A DNA stretch of 62,743 nucleotides from an uncultured Prevotella sp. (GCA_945830055.1 CALZXH010000004.1:1-62743); one strand, 5' to 3'. Shown: positions 10,057 to 19,470, counted from the first letter of the stretch. Notes: generated by a model not told the origin, from the letters alone. Translations and numbers: made by a program.

Positions 10057-10920
10057 TTATCTGCCTTTTGTTTTCAGGGAATCTTCTTCCTCTTTCATCA
10101 ACTGCAGGCGTTCCTGCATACCTGTATCGTTGAGTACCAACACATCTCGCAAGCGAGAAAAATCTGTAGAGAGTTGCACTTCAACATTGTACGATAATCC
10201 GTCTTTTGAATTGAACACCCTGGTGATGCATCCCACAGGTACACCTGGCGGAAAAATAGCAGAGTAGCCGTTGGTCTCTACCCAATCACCCTTGGCAAAG
10301 CGTGCATGACGGGGAATATCTTCCAAAAACACGCGGCTCGTACTGCCGCCATGCCAGCGCAACGCACCGAAATAGCCCCTCTTTCGAATGGTACAACTCA
10401 CGCGTGAATTACTGTTGATGACAGGCATCACAATGGCATAATGCGCCGAAGCCTTCATCACTACGCCCACCACACCTGTACCTGACACCACACCCATCTC
10501 GGGGTGTACCCCATCAGCTGTACCTTTGTTGATGGTTATCAGATTATCTTTTTGTGCCACGGTATTTCCCACCACCAAAGCCTCGATGGGATGATACTGT
10601 TGCATCTGCCGCACCAACAGTTTTTCGGCTGCGGTAGAGTCATGCATCACCCTATTGTAGGCATCGGTCAATTGTCTTACCTGACGCTCCAGATGAAAGT
10701 TACGGTTGGTAAGTAGAGTATTGTTTTGCCTGAGATGGAAGAATGAGGTGAATTCAGAATGCCATTCATACATCTTGCCAGCCACTACATTGGCAGAGGT
10801 TACCCATACACTGCCCTGATAGGCATTGTATCTGAACACCAGTGCCAGGCTCACCACTTCAAGTATCAAGAAGAGAAGCCAGTTGCTGTATTTTGCAAGA
10901 AAATCAAATAGATTGCGCAT
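10057..10920 (-). CDS. mreC: Rod shape-determining protein MreC
   Basis: The protein (287 aa from the ATG at 10920) has one N-terminal membrane segment, a periplasmic coiled coil at about residues 60-110, and a C-terminal pair of beta domains with the MreC patterns GVVGVV and GDWVETNGYS. It scaffolds PBP2/RodA at the side wall. A slightly longer reading from 10944 would add eight residues before the natural membrane anchor, so the shorter start is preferred. It ends in a Lys/Glu-rich tail. It sits between mreB and mreD. Confidence 0.93.
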   Translation of the reverse strand: MRNLFDFLAKYSNWLLFLILEVVSLALVFRYNAYQGSVWVTSANVVAGKMYEWHSEFTSFFHLRQNNTLLTNRNFHLERQVRQLTDAYNRVMHDSTAAEKLLVRQMQQYHPIEALVVGNTVAQKDNLITINKGTADGVHPEMGVVSGTGVVGVVMKASAHYAIVMPVINSNSRVSCTIRKRGYFGALRWHGGSTSRVFLEDIPRHARFAKGDWVETNGYSAIFPPGVPVGCITRVFNSKDGLSYNVEVQLSTDFSRLRDVLVLNDTGMQERLQLMKEEEDSLKTKGR

Positions 10921-11013
10921 TCTTAAAAAACATGTCGGCAGCAATCCGTTTTCAGGACTGCCACCGAATCAACAGATATAATTATACTATTCTTCTTGTC
11001 CGACAAGCACGTA

Positions 11014-12036
11014 TCATCTCATCAAGAAAGAGAACCTGTTTACATTCTTCAAAGCCACTCCAGCTCCCTTTGCCACACTGTGCAGGGGGTCGTCTGCGAT
11101 ATGGAAGGGGATATTCATCTTGTCTGTCAAGCGACGGTCAAGACCACGTAACAAGGCTCCTCCTCCACTGAGATAGATACCGTTTTTCACTATATCGGCA
11201 TAGAGTTCTGGCGGTGTATTCTCCAAAGCAGAGAGCACTGCATTCTCAATTTTCGCCACCGTCTTGTCCAGACAGTGAGCAATCTCCTGGTAACACACAG
11301 GCACCTCCATAGGCAATGCGGTGATACAGTTGGGACCATGCACCACATAATCCTCGGGAGCCTCATCGCCCAGATCGGTCAGAGCCGAACCAACATGTAT
11401 CTTGATACGCTCCGCCATACGCTCACTCACTTTCACATTATGCTGGCGACGCATGTACTCCTGTATATCGGCAGTAAGGTCATCACCTGCAATACGAATG
11501 GAGTTGTTGCTCACGATACCTCCCAAAGAGATGACTGCAATTTCCGTAGAACCTCCACCAATATCCACAATCATGTTTCCCTCTGGAGCCTCCACGTCGA
11601 TACCGATACCTATCGCCGATGCCATTGGCTCATAGATAAGATACACATCGCGTCCGTTAGCATGCTCCGCAGAGTCGCGCACTGCACGCAGTTCCACTTC
11701 CGTAGAACCAGAAGGTACGCCTATCACCATGCGCAGAGACGGAGAAAACAAGCGTCTGCCGGTATGCACCATTTTGATGAGTCCACGCATCATTTGCTCA
11801 CAGGCAGAGAAGTCGGCAATCACACCATCGCGCAACGGGCGTATGGTACGTATATTGTCATTGGTCTTCTCATACATCATCTTGGCTTTCTCGCCCACTG
11901 CAATCATCTTGTCGGTACGACGATCAAGCGCTACGACCGAAGGTTCATCCACCACAATCTTGTCATCACTGATAATGATGGTGTTGGCCGTTCCCAGGTC
12001 CATTGCAATTTCTTGTACAAACGAAAAAAATCCCAT
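11014..12036 (-). CDS. mreB: Rod shape-determining actin homologue MreB
   Basis: The 340-residue protein is a bacterial actin that forms membrane-bound filaments guiding the elongasome. The nucleotide-binding motifs are clear: MDLGTANT (phosphate 1), VDIGGGSTEIAVIS (phosphate 2), EPMASAIG, and YLSGGGALLRGLD (adenosine). Its length matches the family. It lies 124 nt downstream of the IMP cyclohydrolase gene and 93 nt upstream of mreC. A promoter was not seen in the first gap, so the cluster may be transcribed from the purH promoter. Confidence 0.97.
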   Translation of the reverse strand: MGFFSFVQEIAMDLGTANTIIISDDKIVVDEPSVVALDRRTDKMIAVGEKAKMMYEKTNDNIRTIRPLRDGVIADFSACEQMMRGLIKMVHTGRRLFSPSLRMVIGVPSGSTEVELRAVRDSAEHANGRDVYLIYEPMASAIGIGIDVEAPEGNMIVDIGGGSTEIAVISLGGIVSNNSIRIAGDDLTADIQEYMRRQHNVKVSERMAERIKIHVGSALTDLGDEAPEDYVVHGPNCITALPMEVPVCYQEIAHCLDKTVAKIENAVLSALENTPPELYADIVKNGIYLSGGGALLRGLDRRLTDKMNIPFHIADDPLHSVAKGAGVALKNVNRFSFLMR

Positions 12037-12137
12037 GTTTCTTTGGTACTATTGTTTATCAAGAATCAATAATCAGAAGTTAAGAGAAATGGCTGTACTA
12101 CAAGGTTTAAAGACAGAGATACACTCCTAATATCAGT

Positions 12138-12172
12138 TCTTGATTCTTATCTTCTAATTCCTAATCCTTCGA
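12138..12172. repeat. Degenerate heptad repeat at the end of the IMP cyclohydrolase gene
   Basis: About five 7-nt units of the TTCTTAT/TTCCTAA type run in a row here. They overlap the stop codon of the cyclohydrolase gene and lie in the gap before mreB. A related array occurs at 19441-19470. Confidence 0.4.
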
Positions 12173-12757
12173 AAACCATTCGTGGATGGCTGTATCATAA
12201 TGGCTGCTCACACCAAATGCGCGAGTGGCAAACATGCGTCTCTGCTCCAATGTGGTCTGTGCACCCTGTGCATCGAGTATTTCCTGAAGAACTGCATACT
12301 CTGCCTTGCTGGGCACAATCACCACATCCTTGAAATTCTTGGCACCGGCACGGATAAGCGAGATTCCGCCAATATCAATCTTCTCGATAATGTCTTCCTC
12401 TGCAGCTCCACTTGCCACGGTGTCCTCAAAAGGATAGAGATCCACCACCACCAGATCGATAGCAGGTATTTCATACTGCTCCATCTGCTTGATGTCTCCT
12501 TCATTATCGCGACGTGCCAGAATACCTCCAAACACTTTGGGATGCAGAGTCTTCACCCTGCCGCCAAGAATAGAGGGATAGGTGGTCACATCTTCCACCT
12601 TTTGGCATTCATAACCCAATGACTCGATAAAAGTTTGTGTTCCTCCTGTGGAAAGGAACTTCACACCTTCCTCGTTCAATTTCTTAAGCAACTCTTCCAA
12701 ACCATCTTTGTGGAAAACCGAAATCAACGCGGTTTTGATTCTCTTTGTTTCAGACAT
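12161..12757 (-). CDS. purH: Stand-alone IMP cyclohydrolase (N-terminal half of PurH)
   Basis: This 198-residue protein matches only the IMP cyclohydrolase half of PurH. It has the MGS-like fold signatures (LISVFHKDGL, FLSTGGT, the GGRVKTLHPKVFGG active-site segment, LVVVDLYPF, IDIGG) and ends with the AFGVSSHYDTAI region, where the bifunctional enzyme would continue into the AICAR transformylase domain. It therefore looks like a complete separate domain, not a random truncation. It should close FAICAR to IMP; the transformylase must be encoded elsewhere. It leads the mre cluster. A point stop at the domain boundary is possible but no transformylase sequence follows. Confidence 0.88.
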   Translation of the reverse strand: MSETKRIKTALISVFHKDGLEELLKKLNEEGVKFLSTGGTQTFIESLGYECQKVEDVTTYPSILGGRVKTLHPKVFGGILARRDNEGDIKQMEQYEIPAIDLVVVDLYPFEDTVASGAAEEDIIEKIDIGGISLIRAGAKNFKDVVIVPSKAEYAVLQEILDAQGAQTTLEQRRMFATRAFGVSSHYDTAIHEWFSKD

Positions 12758-12875
12758 AAACTACCTTATTTTTGGATGATAGCGTACACGTTCTTGCTTA
12801 CGCCAATGACATTTCAACCTGCTATCCGCTAACCCAGGGCATACATATGCCACATTCCTATCGGATTGAGTGTGC

Positions 12876-12883
12876 AAAGTTAC
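12876..12883 (-). promoter_or_regulatory. Candidate -7 element for the purH-mre cluster
   Basis: Read on the minus strand the sequence is TAACTTTG, a match to TAnnTTTG. No good TTTG is found at the usual spacing upstream, so support is moderate. It would give a leader of about 110 nt. Confidence 0.4.
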
Positions 12884-13043
12884 GAAAAAAAACATACATT
12901 ACATGCCATTCAACATTTTTTTTGAGGGTATTCATCCATATTAACAACTTATTGACAACAGGATAGCCACAGACAATCTTCAACCCACCCTACCGATAGC
13001 AGATACGCAATAAAGGTTTATGTATTTTTATATGGACTATCAT

Positions 13044-13073
13044 TGGATATGTGAAATTAAATGCCTACATTTG
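13044..13073 (+). promoter_or_regulatory. Promoter of trxA
   Basis: The -7 element TACATTTG (13066-13073) is preceded by TTGG at 13044-13047 with an 18-nt spacer. Transcription should start near 13080, about 80 nt before the trxA ATG. Confidence 0.6.
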
Positions 13074-13162
13074 CACTGCAATGAACGCTCTCACTGTATT
13101 CAACGGGAGGTGCATCAGCATGGAAGTAACATTCAGAACAACAATAATTAATTATAAAAATC

Positions 13163-13477
13163 ATGGAAATAAAGATTACAACAGACAACTTTGAGGGCTT
13201 AAAAAACAGTGAATTGCCTTTGGTAGTAGACTTTTGGGCTACATGGTGCGGTCCCTGCCGCATGATAGCCCCTATCGTGGAAGAACTTGCCAAGGAATAC
13301 GACGGCAGGCTCAACGTAGGCAAGTGTGACGTAGAAGAGTGCGACGACCTGGCCGCTGAATTCGGAATCCGCAACATCCCCACCCTGCTGTTCTTCAAGA
13401 ACGGCCAAGTGGTTGACAAGATGGTGGGTGCCGTGTCGAAAGCAAAACTTCAGGAAAAGTTCGAGAGTCTGCTTTAA
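13163..13477 (+). CDS. trxA: Thioredoxin
   Basis: The 104-residue protein is a single thioredoxin domain without a signal peptide, so it acts in the cytoplasm as a dithiol reductant for ribonucleotide reductase and other enzymes. The redox motif WCGPC is at Trp28-Cys32, and the conserved cis-proline loop (RNIPTLLFFKNG) is present near residue 75. Length and motif spacing match canonical Trx. A small conserved gene follows after 50 nt. Confidence 0.96.
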   Translation: MEIKITTDNFEGLKNSELPLVVDFWATWCGPCRMIAPIVEELAKEYDGRLNVGKCDVEECDDLAAEFGIRNIPTLLFFKNGQVVDKMVGAVSKAKLQEKFESLL

Positions 13478-13527
13478 GAAGTGCTCCTTTCAATCTCCAG
13501 TTATCTTAATCTAATACCTGTATCAGC

Positions 13528-13851
13528 ATGGCAAGCATTGACGAAGAAGTACGAATAGCCGAACAGGAGGATGCCAAGGAGATGGCGTATATCCGCAAGA
13601 CACTGCCCGCCGATCTGAAAGAGAAATACTCTGACAGCGACTTGCTTTTCATGATGGAAGCCATCGTGGATTACTTCTACGAGAGCCACGTTTTGGAGGA
13701 CAATGCCAATGACTACGTGGATATTGATATGGATAAGATATCCGACTACGTATGTCAGAGGGCAACCCAAGAGAAACGCGGGCCATATATTGCCGACGAA
13801 GTATTCTTCGTGGTGCAGGCAGACATCGACTATCAGGAAAACTGCGACTGA
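13528..13851 (+). CDS. Small acidic conserved protein
   Basis: This 107-residue protein is acidic, lacks a signal peptide or membrane segment, and is predicted to be mostly helical. It shows no catalytic motif that I recognise. It lies directly behind trxA and ahead of a strong bidirectional hairpin, so it is probably co-transcribed with thioredoxin. The function is unknown, but clean reading, start codon and spacing support a real gene. Confidence 0.7.
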   Translation: MASIDEEVRIAEQEDAKEMAYIRKTLPADLKEKYSDSDLLFMMEAIVDYFYESHVLEDNANDYVDIDMDKISDYVCQRATQEKRGPYIADEVFFVVQADIDYQENCD

Positions 13852-13861
13852 AACACTTGAG

Positions 13862-13921
13862 ACTAACAAGGGCACCCGCTTCCTTCTGCATTGGCAGAGA
13901 GAAGCGGGTGCTCTTGTTAGT
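13862..13921. terminator. Long bidirectional hairpin between convergent genes
   Basis: Arms 13862-13882 and 13901-13921 are complementary over 21 bp with a single G-U pair and an 18-nt loop. It separates the trxA unit from the convergent efflux operon ending with the LpxA-like gene. It lacks a strong T-tract on either side, but the stem is very stable. Confidence 0.7.
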
Positions 13922-13963
13922 AACTGACGGAGGTAAGGGATTGTCACTCCCCTTTCCTCTCTC

Positions 13964-14746
13964 TCAGTTTTTGCTGATAATTCCTAACTTGGTATTGCGG
14001 ATAAACTCCACAATATTGCGTATCTGCTCACCGTCAGGCACCTGAGACACCACTTGGTTCACGGCGTCAAACACACTGGTCTGTCCGTGGAATATCAAAC
14101 GGTAGGCGTTGGCGATATGGGCAATGATCTTTTCATCCACATTATAGTTGCGAAGGATTGTACTGTTCACTCCGCCATAACGCACAGGATTGTCGGTGGC
14201 AACAATAAAGGGAGGAATATCCTTGCTGAATCGTGTACCGCTCTGTATCATGGCGGCATCACCCACGCGAGCTCCCGGATTGGCTATCACTCCTGAAGAG
14301 AAAATCACACGGTTGCCTATCTCGCAATCACCAGCAATCTTGGTGCCATAGCCTAACACATTGGCAATTCCTATCTTGGCATCGTGGGAGATATGTACGC
14401 CCTCCATCAGGAAGTTCTTACTCCCTATCACAGTCTGTCCGTCAGCATGGGTAGCACGGTTGATTACCACATTCTCACGGATGATGTTGTCATCACCTAT
14501 CACCAGTTGAGTAATCTCGCCACAGTAGTTGAAATCCTGCGGTTCGGCTCCCAGTACGGTATTCTGATATACACGGTTGTTGCGCCCCATACGTGTGCCG
14601 TTCATCACGCTCACATAGGGATAAATCACGCAATTATCACCTATCACCACATCGTCTTCGATATAGGCAAAGGGATAGATGGTCACGTTCTGACCTATTT
14701 GGGCTTTCGGACTTATTTCCGCTTTTTCGCTAATCATATTCTTCAT
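13964..14746 (-). CDS. lpxA: LpxA-like UDP-GlcNAc O-acyltransferase paralogue
   Basis: The 260-residue protein is a left-handed parallel beta-helix built from hexapeptide repeats with an LpxA-type helical C-terminus. The catalytic His region is conserved (VHISHD, matching the pair that includes His125 of E. coli LpxA). The position matching His144 of E. coli LpxA (LAGH) is Asp here (IAGD), so substrate handling may differ. The ATG at 14746 is preferred over an upstream GTG at 14794 because the family starts just there. It is the last gene of an RND efflux operon, not part of an lpx cluster, so it is probably a second, specialised copy. Its substrate is uncertain. Confidence 0.8.
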   Translation of the reverse strand: MKNMISEKAEISPKAQIGQNVTIYPFAYIEDDVVIGDNCVIYPYVSVMNGTRMGRNNRVYQNTVLGAEPQDFNYCGEITQLVIGDDNIIRENVVINRATHADGQTVIGSKNFLMEGVHISHDAKIGIANVLGYGTKIAGDCEIGNRVIFSSGVIANPGARVGDAAMIQSGTRFSKDIPPFIVATDNPVRYGGVNSTILRNYNVDEKIIAHIANAYRLIFHGQTSVFDAVNQVVSQVPDGEQIRNIVEFIRNTKLGIISKN

Positions 14747-14795
14747 CGTTGTTGGGTGGGGTTCTGTTATTTCTATTCCCACCGGGACCGGCACC

Positions 14796-16184
14796 CTATT
14801 TGGTGCCGCCTCCCAGTGCGGTATATAGGCTTACTACAGCCTGCATCTTGTTGAGATCGTTGGTCACCTTGCTTATCTCAGCATTGAGAAGGTCGCTTTG
14901 GGCACTGATTACCTCCAAATAGGAACTGCCATTCGAGGTATAGAGCATCCGGGTGTCTTCCAGACTTTTGCGATAGAGAGCCACCTGCTTTTCAGCCAAA
15001 CGGCTCTGCTCGTCGTAACAGTTGTATTGCACCAGTGCATTGCTCACTTCGTTGCCCGCCTTGAGTACGGCATTCTGCCATGTATTAAAAGCTATCTCCT
15101 GCTGTGCCTTTGCCACCTTGAGACCTGCCACCAGTTTGCCGTTCTGGAAGATGGGCTGTGTCAGTGTGCCCACTGCCGAGAGAAGCCACTTGCCGGGATT
15201 GGAGATGCCCATTCCTGTGATAGAGTTTGTGAAGATGCCGTTGCCAGATATATTGATGCTGGGATAGAAACTGCTGCGTGCCGTCTGTACATCATGGAAA
15301 CAGGCTGCCAATTTCATCTCCGCAGCATGCACGTCAGGACGGTTGTTGAGCAACTGCAATGCCACACCAGTACTGAACTCCGAGGGCAACACTTGTTGTT
15401 CCAGTTTGCCTCGGCTAATGCTTTGACCTGGCTGGCAGAGCAGCAGCGAAAGATTGTTTTCCGCTTCACGTATCTGGCGTTTCATATCCACATTCTTTGC
15501 CTGAACCGAGTAATAGGCAGCCTCTGCACTCTGCACAGCGATGGAGCGCTTTTGCCCCAGTTCCATCTGCAGCTGCATCATCTGCCAAGTCTCTTTTGTG
15601 ATAGACTCCAGTTCGTCGAGTATCTCCTGCTGGCGGTCAAGCATTAGCAGGGTGTAGTACAGGTTTGCCACATTGGAAATCACCTGCGACCTCACAGCCA
15701 TCTGCTTGTCTTTGGCAGCAATCATTGCCATCTGCGCGCTACGCTTGGAAGATGTGAGTTGACCGAAGAGGTCCACATTCCAACTGGCAGTAATGGGCAA
15801 CTGGTAAGACTGTGAAGCCTTAGCCCCATCTATAGATGAGATGGTACCCGAGGGAGACACGCCCAACGAGGGCAGATAGGAAAGACGAGCCGACATCAAC
15901 TGTGCCTTGGCAATCACTACATTCTGTGCAGCATTGAGTAAGTCGGTATTGCGCACGAGGGCGGTGTCAATAAGGTCCTGCAACTTTCTGTCGGTGAAGA
16001 GATTCCGCCAAGGCAGATTACCGAACGAGGTAGTATCATTCACCACTAAGGTATCAGTGTCTGACACAGCATCGCGCACCAGACCCTCTGCTACCACCTC
16101 GGGACGGTCGTACTTGTTGTATAGTCCGCAACTGCTCATAAGAACAGTTGCAGACAGGATGGTTATAATGGTTTTCTTTTTCAT
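14796..16184 (-). CDS. Outer-membrane efflux lipoprotein, TolC/NodT type
   Basis: The 462-residue protein has a type II signal peptide with lipid Cys19 (MSSC) and the twofold repeat of long helices and strands of RND outer-membrane factors. The N-terminal W-R-x-L-F segment near residue 60 and the LLNNRPDVHAAEMKL segment in the second half are typical of the NodT/OprM group. It forms the exit duct for the pump encoded just upstream, whose stop lies 3 nt before this ATG. A 7-bp hairpin (14789-14808) wraps its stop codon. Confidence 0.93.
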   Translation of the reverse strand: MKKKTIITILSATVLMSSCGLYNKYDRPEVVAEGLVRDAVSDTDTLVVNDTTSFGNLPWRNLFTDRKLQDLIDTALVRNTDLLNAAQNVVIAKAQLMSARLSYLPSLGVSPSGTISSIDGAKASQSYQLPITASWNVDLFGQLTSSKRSAQMAMIAAKDKQMAVRSQVISNVANLYYTLLMLDRQQEILDELESITKETWQMMQLQMELGQKRSIAVQSAEAAYYSVQAKNVDMKRQIREAENNLSLLLCQPGQSISRGKLEQQVLPSEFSTGVALQLLNNRPDVHAAEMKLAACFHDVQTARSSFYPSINISGNGIFTNSITGMGISNPGKWLLSAVGTLTQPIFQNGKLVAGLKVAKAQQEIAFNTWQNAVLKAGNEVSNALVQYNCYDEQSRLAEKQVALYRKSLEDTRMLYTSNGSSYLEVISAQSDLLNAEISKVTNDLNKMQAVVSLYTALGGGTK

Positions 16185-16187
16185 ATC

Positions 16188-19100
16188 TTACTTCTTCATT
16201 TTACCAAGCGGATGCGTGTATTGCAACAACTCGGTATCGATTTGTGCGTTATCGTCTTCAAACTCAATGGGCTTCACTCTCTCCTGCAACCACTGGAACA
16301 CGGCAAAGAGGGCGGGAACGATGAACACCTGGAGCAATGTACCAAGGAGCATACCCCCCACGGCAGCAGCACCCAGTGTTTGGTTACCGTTCTTGCCCAC
16401 ACCGCTGGCGAACATCAGAGGCAGCAGACCGATAATCATGGCGAGAGAGGTCATCAAGATAGGACGCAGACGGGCTGCGGCACCCAGGATGGCAGAGTAC
16501 TTGATTGCCATACCCGTGCGTCGGCGCTCCAATGCGAACTGCACAATCAAGATGGCATTCTTTGCCAACAGACCTATCAGCATGATCAAGGCAATCTGCA
16601 TGTATATGTCATTGCTGTGACCGAAGAGGTCGGTAAAGATAAACGCTCCCGCAAGTCCGAACGGTATGGAAAGGATAACCGCCAACGGCAGGATGTAACT
16701 CTCGTACTGTGCCGAAAGAATCAGATAAACGAAGACGATACACATCACGAAGATAATGGCTGTAGAGTCGCTCGACTCACGCTCCGAACGAGTCAGACCC
16801 GAGTAGTCGATGCCATAGCCTTGAGGCAACACCTGGGCTGCCACTTCTTCGATGGCACGGATAGCGTCACCCGAAGAGTAGCCTGTAGCTGCCGACGCAT
16901 TGACATTGATGGCAGTAAACAGGTTGAAACGGTTGACGTTAGACGGACCATATACGCGATGCAACGTGCAGAACTCCTTGATAGGCGACATGCCTCCCGA
17001 GGTACGCACATATATATTACTGAGTCCCGAAAGGTTCTCACGACTCTCGATGTCTCCCTTAATCATCACACGGTAGAGTTTTCCGTAGGCATTCATGTTC
17101 GATGCGTAGAGACCGCCGTAATAACCCTGAAGTGTGGTGAGCACCGTATTGGGCGATATACCAGCCTGCTTGCACTTTGCCACATCCACATCCACCATAT
17201 ACTGGGGATAGTTGGGGTTATAGGAGGTCATTGCCTGGGCTATCTCAGGACGCTTGTTCAACTCAGCTAGATACTGCTTGGTAATCCCGAAGAACTTGTT
17301 GAGGTCACCACCGGTCTTGTCCTGCATAGTGAAGGTCACACCGTTGGTCATACCGAAACCGTTGATCATAGGCGGTGCGAAGGCAAGAATCTGGGCATCT
17401 TTGATTTCTGCCGTCTGCTTGTATATCATGCCGAGCACGGCAGTATTCGACATCGGGTTGATGAAGAATCGCTTGATGCCGTCACCCTGCCACAATCCCG
17501 AAAGATTGTAGAAGAAACCGGCAGGACGCTCCTCGAACGGCTTCAACTTGATGATGAAGGTTGCTTGGTCGGAACCCTGACCTGCGATGAAGTTATATCC
17601 GAGCAGTCGCTCGCGCGTTTTGATGGCAGGGTTGGAGGCAAGCAGTTTGTCAATCTGCTCAACACACTCGCGAGTGCGCGCCTCACCAGTACCCGGAGCC
17701 ATAGAAACGGTACAGAAAAGAACTCCATTGTCCTCATCGGGCACCAGTCCGGTAGGTGTGGTAGCCATGGTTATGACGAGTATCACAAAACCGAGCGCCA
17801 CAGTAATTCCTGCTGCAATACGGTGTTTGATGACATTCTCCACACCTTTCTTATATTTGCCCTGAATTCTCTCATACTGGTAGTTGAATGCGTCATGGAA
17901 ACGGTCGATCATCGACTTCTTATGTCCCTCGCCCTCGGAGTGGGGCTTCAGGAGAATGGCGCAAAGAGCCGGGGAGAGGGTCAACGCATTGAGGGCTGAA
18001 ATAAGAATAGACACAGCCATGGTGATACCGAACACACGGTAGAAGGTACCGCTTGTGCCACCCATAAACGATACGGGAACGAACACGGCTGCCATTACGA
18101 GCGTGATGGAGATGATGGCTCCCGTAATCTCGTTCATGGCATCAATACTTGCCACAAGCGCACTCTTATAGCCCTGGTCCAGCTTGGCATGAACCGCCTC
18201 CACCACCACGATGGCGTCGTCCACCACAATGGCAATGGCAAGCAAGAGGGCTGATAGCACCAGCAAGTTGATGGTGAATCCGAATATCCACAGGAAGAGG
18301 AACGTACCGATGAGTGCCACCGGAACGGCAATCATAGGAATCAGCGTAGAACGGAAATCCTGCAAGAACACATACACCACAAGGAACACGAGCAAAAGGG
18401 TGAGTACCAGAGTGAACACCACCTCCTCGATTGAGGCGAAGAGAAACTCCGTCACGTCCATGTTGATCTTATACTCCATGCCCGGGGGGAACGACTTGGC
18501 CTGCTTCTCAAGCTCGGCCTTCACGTCGGCGGCAATCTGTGTGGCGTTGGAGCCTGCAATCTGCTGCACCATACCCATCACAGAGGGGTGACCATTATTC
18601 TTCATCGACACACTATAGTCAAGACCGCCAAGTTCCACCTTAGCCACATCCTTCAGGCGAAGTGTCTGTCCGTTGGCATCCGAACGGATAATGATGTCGC
18701 CATATTCCTCAGGAGTCTTCAGACGTCCCTTATAGCGCATCACATACTGGAACGACACATCCGACTGCTCACCAAACTTACCCGGTGCAGCCTCGATGTT
18801 CTGCTCGGCAAGGGCAGCCGACACGTCCGACGGCATCATGTTGTATTGCTTCATCTTGTCGGGCTGGAGCCATATACGCATTGAGTAGGTCTTCATACCC
18901 GGCGACATCACTCCACCGACACCGTTGATACGCTTGATGGCAGGAATGACGTTGATTTCATTGTAGTTGGTGAGGAACTCGTCATCATATCGTCCGTCCT
19001 CAGAGGTGAGAGTAAACATGATAACGTTCGAAGTCTGCTGCTTGGTGACAGTAACGCCCACGCGGGTCACTTCAGCAGGAAGCAGAGCCTGCGCCTGCGA

Positions 19101-19436
19101 CACGCGGTTCTGCACATTTACGGCAGCCATATCGGCATCCGAGCCCTGTTTGAAGTATACCGTGATGGAGGCAGAACCGTCGTTGGTGGCCTGTGAGGTC
19201 ATGTAGGTCATGTTCTCCACACCGTTGATACTCTCCTCAAGGGGGGTGATTACGGAGTTGAGCACTGTCTGTGCATCGGCTCCCGTATAGGTGGTGCGTA
19301 CCGAGATGGTAGGCGGAGCCACGTCAGGGAATTGCTCGATAGGCAGCGATATAAGTCCGATAAGTCCGAGGATAACGAAGAATATCGATATCACCGTGGA
19401 AAGCACCGGACGCTTGATGAAATTTGTGAATGTCAT
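16188..19436 (-). CDS. RND multidrug efflux pump, HAE1 (AcrB) type
   Basis: The 1082-residue inner-membrane protein has the RND layout: one membrane helix, a large periplasmic loop, six helices, a second large loop and five helices. The proton-relay Asp pair is present in the fourth helix (AIVVDDAIVVVE, around residue 405). The start FIKRPVLSTVISIFFV is typical of HAE1 pumps that export hydrophobic drugs, bile salts or dyes. The adaptor gene is 48 nt upstream and the duct gene 3 nt downstream. The gap before its ATG holds a heptad repeat. Confidence 0.96.
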   Translation of the reverse strand: MTFTNFIKRPVLSTVISIFFVILGLIGLISLPIEQFPDVAPPTISVRTTYTGADAQTVLNSVITPLEESINGVENMTYMTSQATNDGSASITVYFKQGSDADMAAVNVQNRVSQAQALLPAEVTRVGVTVTKQQTSNVIMFTLTSEDGRYDDEFLTNYNEINVIPAIKRINGVGGVMSPGMKTYSMRIWLQPDKMKQYNMMPSDVSAALAEQNIEAAPGKFGEQSDVSFQYVMRYKGRLKTPEEYGDIIIRSDANGQTLRLKDVAKVELGGLDYSVSMKNNGHPSVMGMVQQIAGSNATQIAADVKAELEKQAKSFPPGMEYKINMDVTEFLFASIEEVVFTLVLTLLLVFLVVYVFLQDFRSTLIPMIAVPVALIGTFLFLWIFGFTINLLVLSALLLAIAIVVDDAIVVVEAVHAKLDQGYKSALVASIDAMNEITGAIISITLVMAAVFVPVSFMGGTSGTFYRVFGITMAVSILISALNALTLSPALCAILLKPHSEGEGHKKSMIDRFHDAFNYQYERIQGKYKKGVENVIKHRIAAGITVALGFVILVITMATTPTGLVPDEDNGVLFCTVSMAPGTGEARTRECVEQIDKLLASNPAIKTRERLLGYNFIAGQGSDQATFIIKLKPFEERPAGFFYNLSGLWQGDGIKRFFINPMSNTAVLGMIYKQTAEIKDAQILAFAPPMINGFGMTNGVTFTMQDKTGGDLNKFFGITKQYLAELNKRPEIAQAMTSYNPNYPQYMVDVDVAKCKQAGISPNTVLTTLQGYYGGLYASNMNAYGKLYRVMIKGDIESRENLSGLSNIYVRTSGGMSPIKEFCTLHRVYGPSNVNRFNLFTAINVNASAATGYSSGDAIRAIEEVAAQVLPQGYGIDYSGLTRSERESSDSTAIIFVMCIVFVYLILSAQYESYILPLAVILSIPFGLAGAFIFTDLFGHSNDIYMQIALIMLIGLLAKNAILIVQFALERRRTGMAIKYSAILGAAARLRPILMTSLAMIIGLLPLMFASGVGKNGNQTLGAAAVGGMLLGTLLQVFIVPALFAVFQWLQERVKPIEFEDDNAQIDTELLQYTHPLGKMKK

Positions 19437-19440
19437 AACT

Positions 19441-19470
19441 TCTTAATACTCTTAACTCTTAATTCTTAAT
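19441..19470. repeat. Heptanucleotide repeat just upstream of the RND pump start
   Basis: Units of TCTTAAC/TCTTAAT are repeated in phase at 19450-19470, preceded by a variant TCTTAATAC. On the coding strand this gives A-rich ATTAAGA units a few bases before the RND ATG at 19436. Confidence 0.6.

Larger units (their letters stand above)
12758..13162. other. Divergent intergenic region between IMP cyclohydrolase and thioredoxin genes
   Basis: No gene is seen. The region carries a minus-strand -7 element at 12876-12883 and a plus-strand promoter at 13044-13073. The A/T-rich middle (about 12885-13060) shows no repeat or hairpin that I can support. Confidence 0.5.

Noticed and set aside
12161..12757. 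IMP cyclohydrolase gene as a pseudogene
   Set aside because: The frame ends at the natural domain boundary and no transformylase sequence is found after the stop, so a complete stand-alone enzyme is more likely.
14789..14808. Hairpin around the stop of the efflux duct gene as an attenuator
   Set aside because: The 7-bp stem lacks a T-tract and lies inside an operon. It could affect coupling but cannot be called a terminator.
16212..17270. Plus-strand frame of 352 codons
   Set aside because: It is antisense to the RND pump and is rich in His/Gln/Arg without a fold pattern.
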